Source: an uncultured Lachnospiraceae bacterium
Lineage (GTDB): Bacteria; Bacillota; Clostridia; Lachnospirales; Lachnospiraceae
Direction: 5' to 3'
Assembly (NCBI GenBank): GCA_910577765.1
Contig: CAJTOV010000141.1
Location: 2,953 to 9,674, forward strand
Length of the DNA: 6,722 nucleotides
Notes under the pieces: generated by a model
Told to the model about the DNA's origin: nothing
The model's input: the letters and a program-made list of their open reading frames with translations, nothing else
The model's database searches: none
Program-made: the position numbers and the translations under genes
Shown: positions 5,310 through 6,722 of the stretch, piece by piece
Layout: each line of letters starts with the position of its first letter
Numbering within the stretch: the stretch's first letter is position 1

Positions 5310-6665
5310 GTGGAAGAAGAAAAGAGAACTAAGAATAAATTCTGGAAGGGTGTGCTGGTGGGAGCACTGGTGACCGCCTTTGCCGGACTTTTCGTTGTGG
5401 GGGTTGCCATGGGAATCCAGGTGATCGGCAGGGCAGTGATTGACAACGGGGCCCAGGTCCTGGTGACCGACGGGGAGGAAGAAGCCCAGGGCCAGGATTC
5501 CATCAATATGCGGAAGGTAGGCCAGAAGGTGGAGCTGCTGGAACAGCTGGTGGAGGAATATTTCCTGTTTGACGAGAATATTGACCCAGACCAGATGGAA
5601 GCCGGCATCTATAAGGGGATGCTGGCCGGTCTCATGGACCCTTACACCGTGTATTATACACCGGAAGAGTACCAGGCCCTGACCGAAGAGACGGAAGGCG
5701 TGTACTGCGGCATCGGTGCCCTGGTAAGCCAGAACATCAATTCCGGGCTTATCACAGCCATCCGGATCTTTAAGAATTCCCCGGCAGAAGCCGCAGGCAT
5801 GAAGAAGGGGGATATTATCTACAAGGTAGGGGACGTGGAGGCATCCTCCATGGAACTGGATGTGCTGGTGCGCCAGGAGATCCGGGGAGCCCGGAAGACC
5901 CCGGTGGATGTGACGGTTATCCGGGACGGGGAGGAGGTAAAGCTCCACATTATCCGGGATACGGTGGAGGTCACCACCGTGGAATACCAGATGCTGGAGG
6001 AAGAGACCGGTTATATTCTGGTGACCCAGTTTGAGCTGGTAACCGGTGACCAGTTTAAGGAGGCCGTGGATGTGCTGACAAAGCAGGGCATGAAGCGGCT
6101 GGTCCTGGATCTGCGGGACAATCCGGGCGGGGTGCTGGATGCCGTGGTGGAGATGGCTGCCTATGTACTTCCGGAGAACCGGATGGACGGCACCCTGGTA
6201 TCTACCGCCGACAAGCGGGGCCGGGGAATCCGCTACTACTGTTCCGGAGGCAAGATCCGGTACGAGGCCAATGACGGTCAGGGAGATGACAAACGTTATC
6301 CCAAGCCGGACGGCCATGAGCTGGATATTCCCATTGTGGTTCTGATCAACGGCAACTCCGCAAGTGCCTCTGAGGTTCTGGCAGGAGCCCTCCGTGATTA
6401 CGGAAGCGCCAAACTGGTAGGAACCACCTCCTTCGGCAAGGGGATCGTCCAGAGCCTGGTGCCTCTGGCCGACGGTTCCGCAGTGAAGATGACCATCTCC
6501 CACTACTACACCCCCAGCGGCTTTGACCTGCATACCAAAGGTCTGGAGCCGGATGTGGAGGTGGAGCTGGAGATCCCGGAGGATCTTTTGGAGGCCTTTG
6601 AGATCCCCCTGGACCGGGATAACCAGGTGCAGAAGGCCCTGGAGGTTCTGGACGGGGCGGCATAG
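5310..6665 (+). CDS. S41-family C-terminal processing peptidase (CtpA/CtpB type) with PDZ domain
   Basis: This is a membrane-anchored serine protease that trims or degrades envelope proteins from their C-termini. From GTG 5310 it has 451 residues: a basic N-terminus, one membrane segment (~13-38, GVLVGALVTAFAGLFVVGVA), a helical region, a PDZ domain (~130-215; GIGALV, FKNSPAEAAGMKKGDIIYKV), and the S41 core. The core shows LDLRDNPGG, NSASASE with nucleophile Ser at 6363-6365, FGKG with general-base Lys at 6438-6440, and Gln at 6450-6452. The Ser-Lys-Gln spacing (25, then 4) matches Prc/CtpA. The tail IPLDRDNQVQKALEVL is usual. ATG 5196 would add 38 Pro/Gln/Arg-rich residues. I prefer GTG 5310 for its ribosome site and because the extra stretch looks unlike a family N-terminus; ATG 5196, near the preceding stop, remains possible. 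It is last in the ftsEX set; B. subtilis also has ctpB next to ftsEX. The substrate is unknown. Confidence 0.93.
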   Translation: MEEEKRTKNKFWKGVLVGALVTAFAGLFVVGVAMGIQVIGRAVIDNGAQVLVTDGEEEAQGQDSINMRKVGQKVELLEQLVEEYFLFDENIDPDQMEAGIYKGMLAGLMDPYTVYYTPEEYQALTEETEGVYCGIGALVSQNINSGLITAIRIFKNSPAEAAGMKKGDIIYKVGDVEASSMELDVLVRQEIRGARKTPVDVTVIRDGEEVKLHIIRDTVEVTTVEYQMLEEETGYILVTQFELVTGDQFKEAVDVLTKQGMKRLVLDLRDNPGGVLDAVVEMAAYVLPENRMDGTLVSTADKRGRGIRYYCSGGKIRYEANDGQGDDKRYPKPDGHELDIPIVVLINGNSASASEVLAGALRDYGSAKLVGTTSFGKGIVQSLVPLADGSAVKMTISHYYTPSGFDLHTKGLEPDVEVELEIPEDLLEAFEIPLDRDNQVQKALEVLDGAA

Positions 6666-6688
6666 CTATAATTCGTAACAGTTCAGAC

Positions 6689-6720
6689 GGGCATCTTCTT
6701 GCCCCCGAAAAGCATCGGGG
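6689..6720 (+). terminator. Two overlapping hairpins after the operon, possible terminator or leader, cut by window end
   Basis: GGGCA (6689-6693) pairs with TGCCC (6700-6704), and CCCCGA (6703-6708) pairs with TCGGGG (6715-6720) around a six-base loop AAAGCA. The two stems share bases 6703-6704, so they compete at that edge. They start 23 bases after the S41 stop, a usual place for an operon terminator. The window ends two bases later, so a T-tract cannot be checked and the terminator call is tentative. Confidence 0.4.
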
Positions 6721-6722
6721 AC

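Noticed and set aside
5280..6533. Long open frame on the - strand opposite the S41 protease (417 codons)
   Set aside because: Antisense to a gene with complete catalytic motifs; His/Gly/Gln-rich translation with no recognisable domain.

Overview
The window carries six genes, all on the + strand. It is GC-rich and reads like a chromosomal segment of a high-GC anaerobic Firmicute, most likely a Lachnospiraceae-type clostridium. That placement is an inference from protein style (FtsE/FtsX/EnvC-like/S41 sequences, a CdaR-type regulator, a UgpC/MsmK-type ATPase) and from strong Shine-Dalgarno sites. No rRNA or other taxonomic marker is present.

Region 1 (1-1108) is the 3' end of an older transcription unit. 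It holds the C-terminal ~330 residues of a carbohydrate-type ABC importer ATPase, cut by the window edge inside its Walker A motif. A GC-rich hairpin follows, then a clear intrinsic terminator (10-bp stem, 8 T). Several ATPase motifs depart from consensus: Lys at the Q-loop Gln, LSKGE instead of LSGGQ, and Glu at the D-loop Asp. Walker B and the switch His are intact.

Region 2 (1109-1260) is a leader of about 150 bp with an AT-rich stretch, a hairpin and a strong ribosome binding site. It opens a second transcription unit.

Region 3 (1261-6665) is a compact five-gene set: a CdaR/PucR-type regulator, ftsE (4 nt later), ftsX (start overlaps the ftsE stop), a secreted coiled-coil M23 peptidase of the EnvC/PcsB type (52 nt later), and a membrane-anchored S41 C-terminal processing protease with a PDZ domain. 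FtsE and FtsX form a cell-division ABC-type complex that, in well-studied bacteria, drives a coiled-coil murein hydrolase or hydrolase activator outside the membrane. The next gene encodes exactly such a protein, here with all LytM zinc and catalytic residues present. The S41 protease may process or turn over an envelope protein, possibly the hydrolase. The least explained part is the sugar-diacid-type regulator at the head of the division genes, which suggests a metabolic or envelope signal controlling the set.

The window ends (6666-6722) in two overlapping short hairpins and is cut before any T-tract could be seen. No mobile element, CRISPR array, tRNA or rRNA was recognised. The gene set resembles known FtsEX-hydrolase-Ctp clusters, so I do not claim a wholly new system. 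The regulator linkage, the degenerate ATPase and the hairpin repeats are the points to look at.
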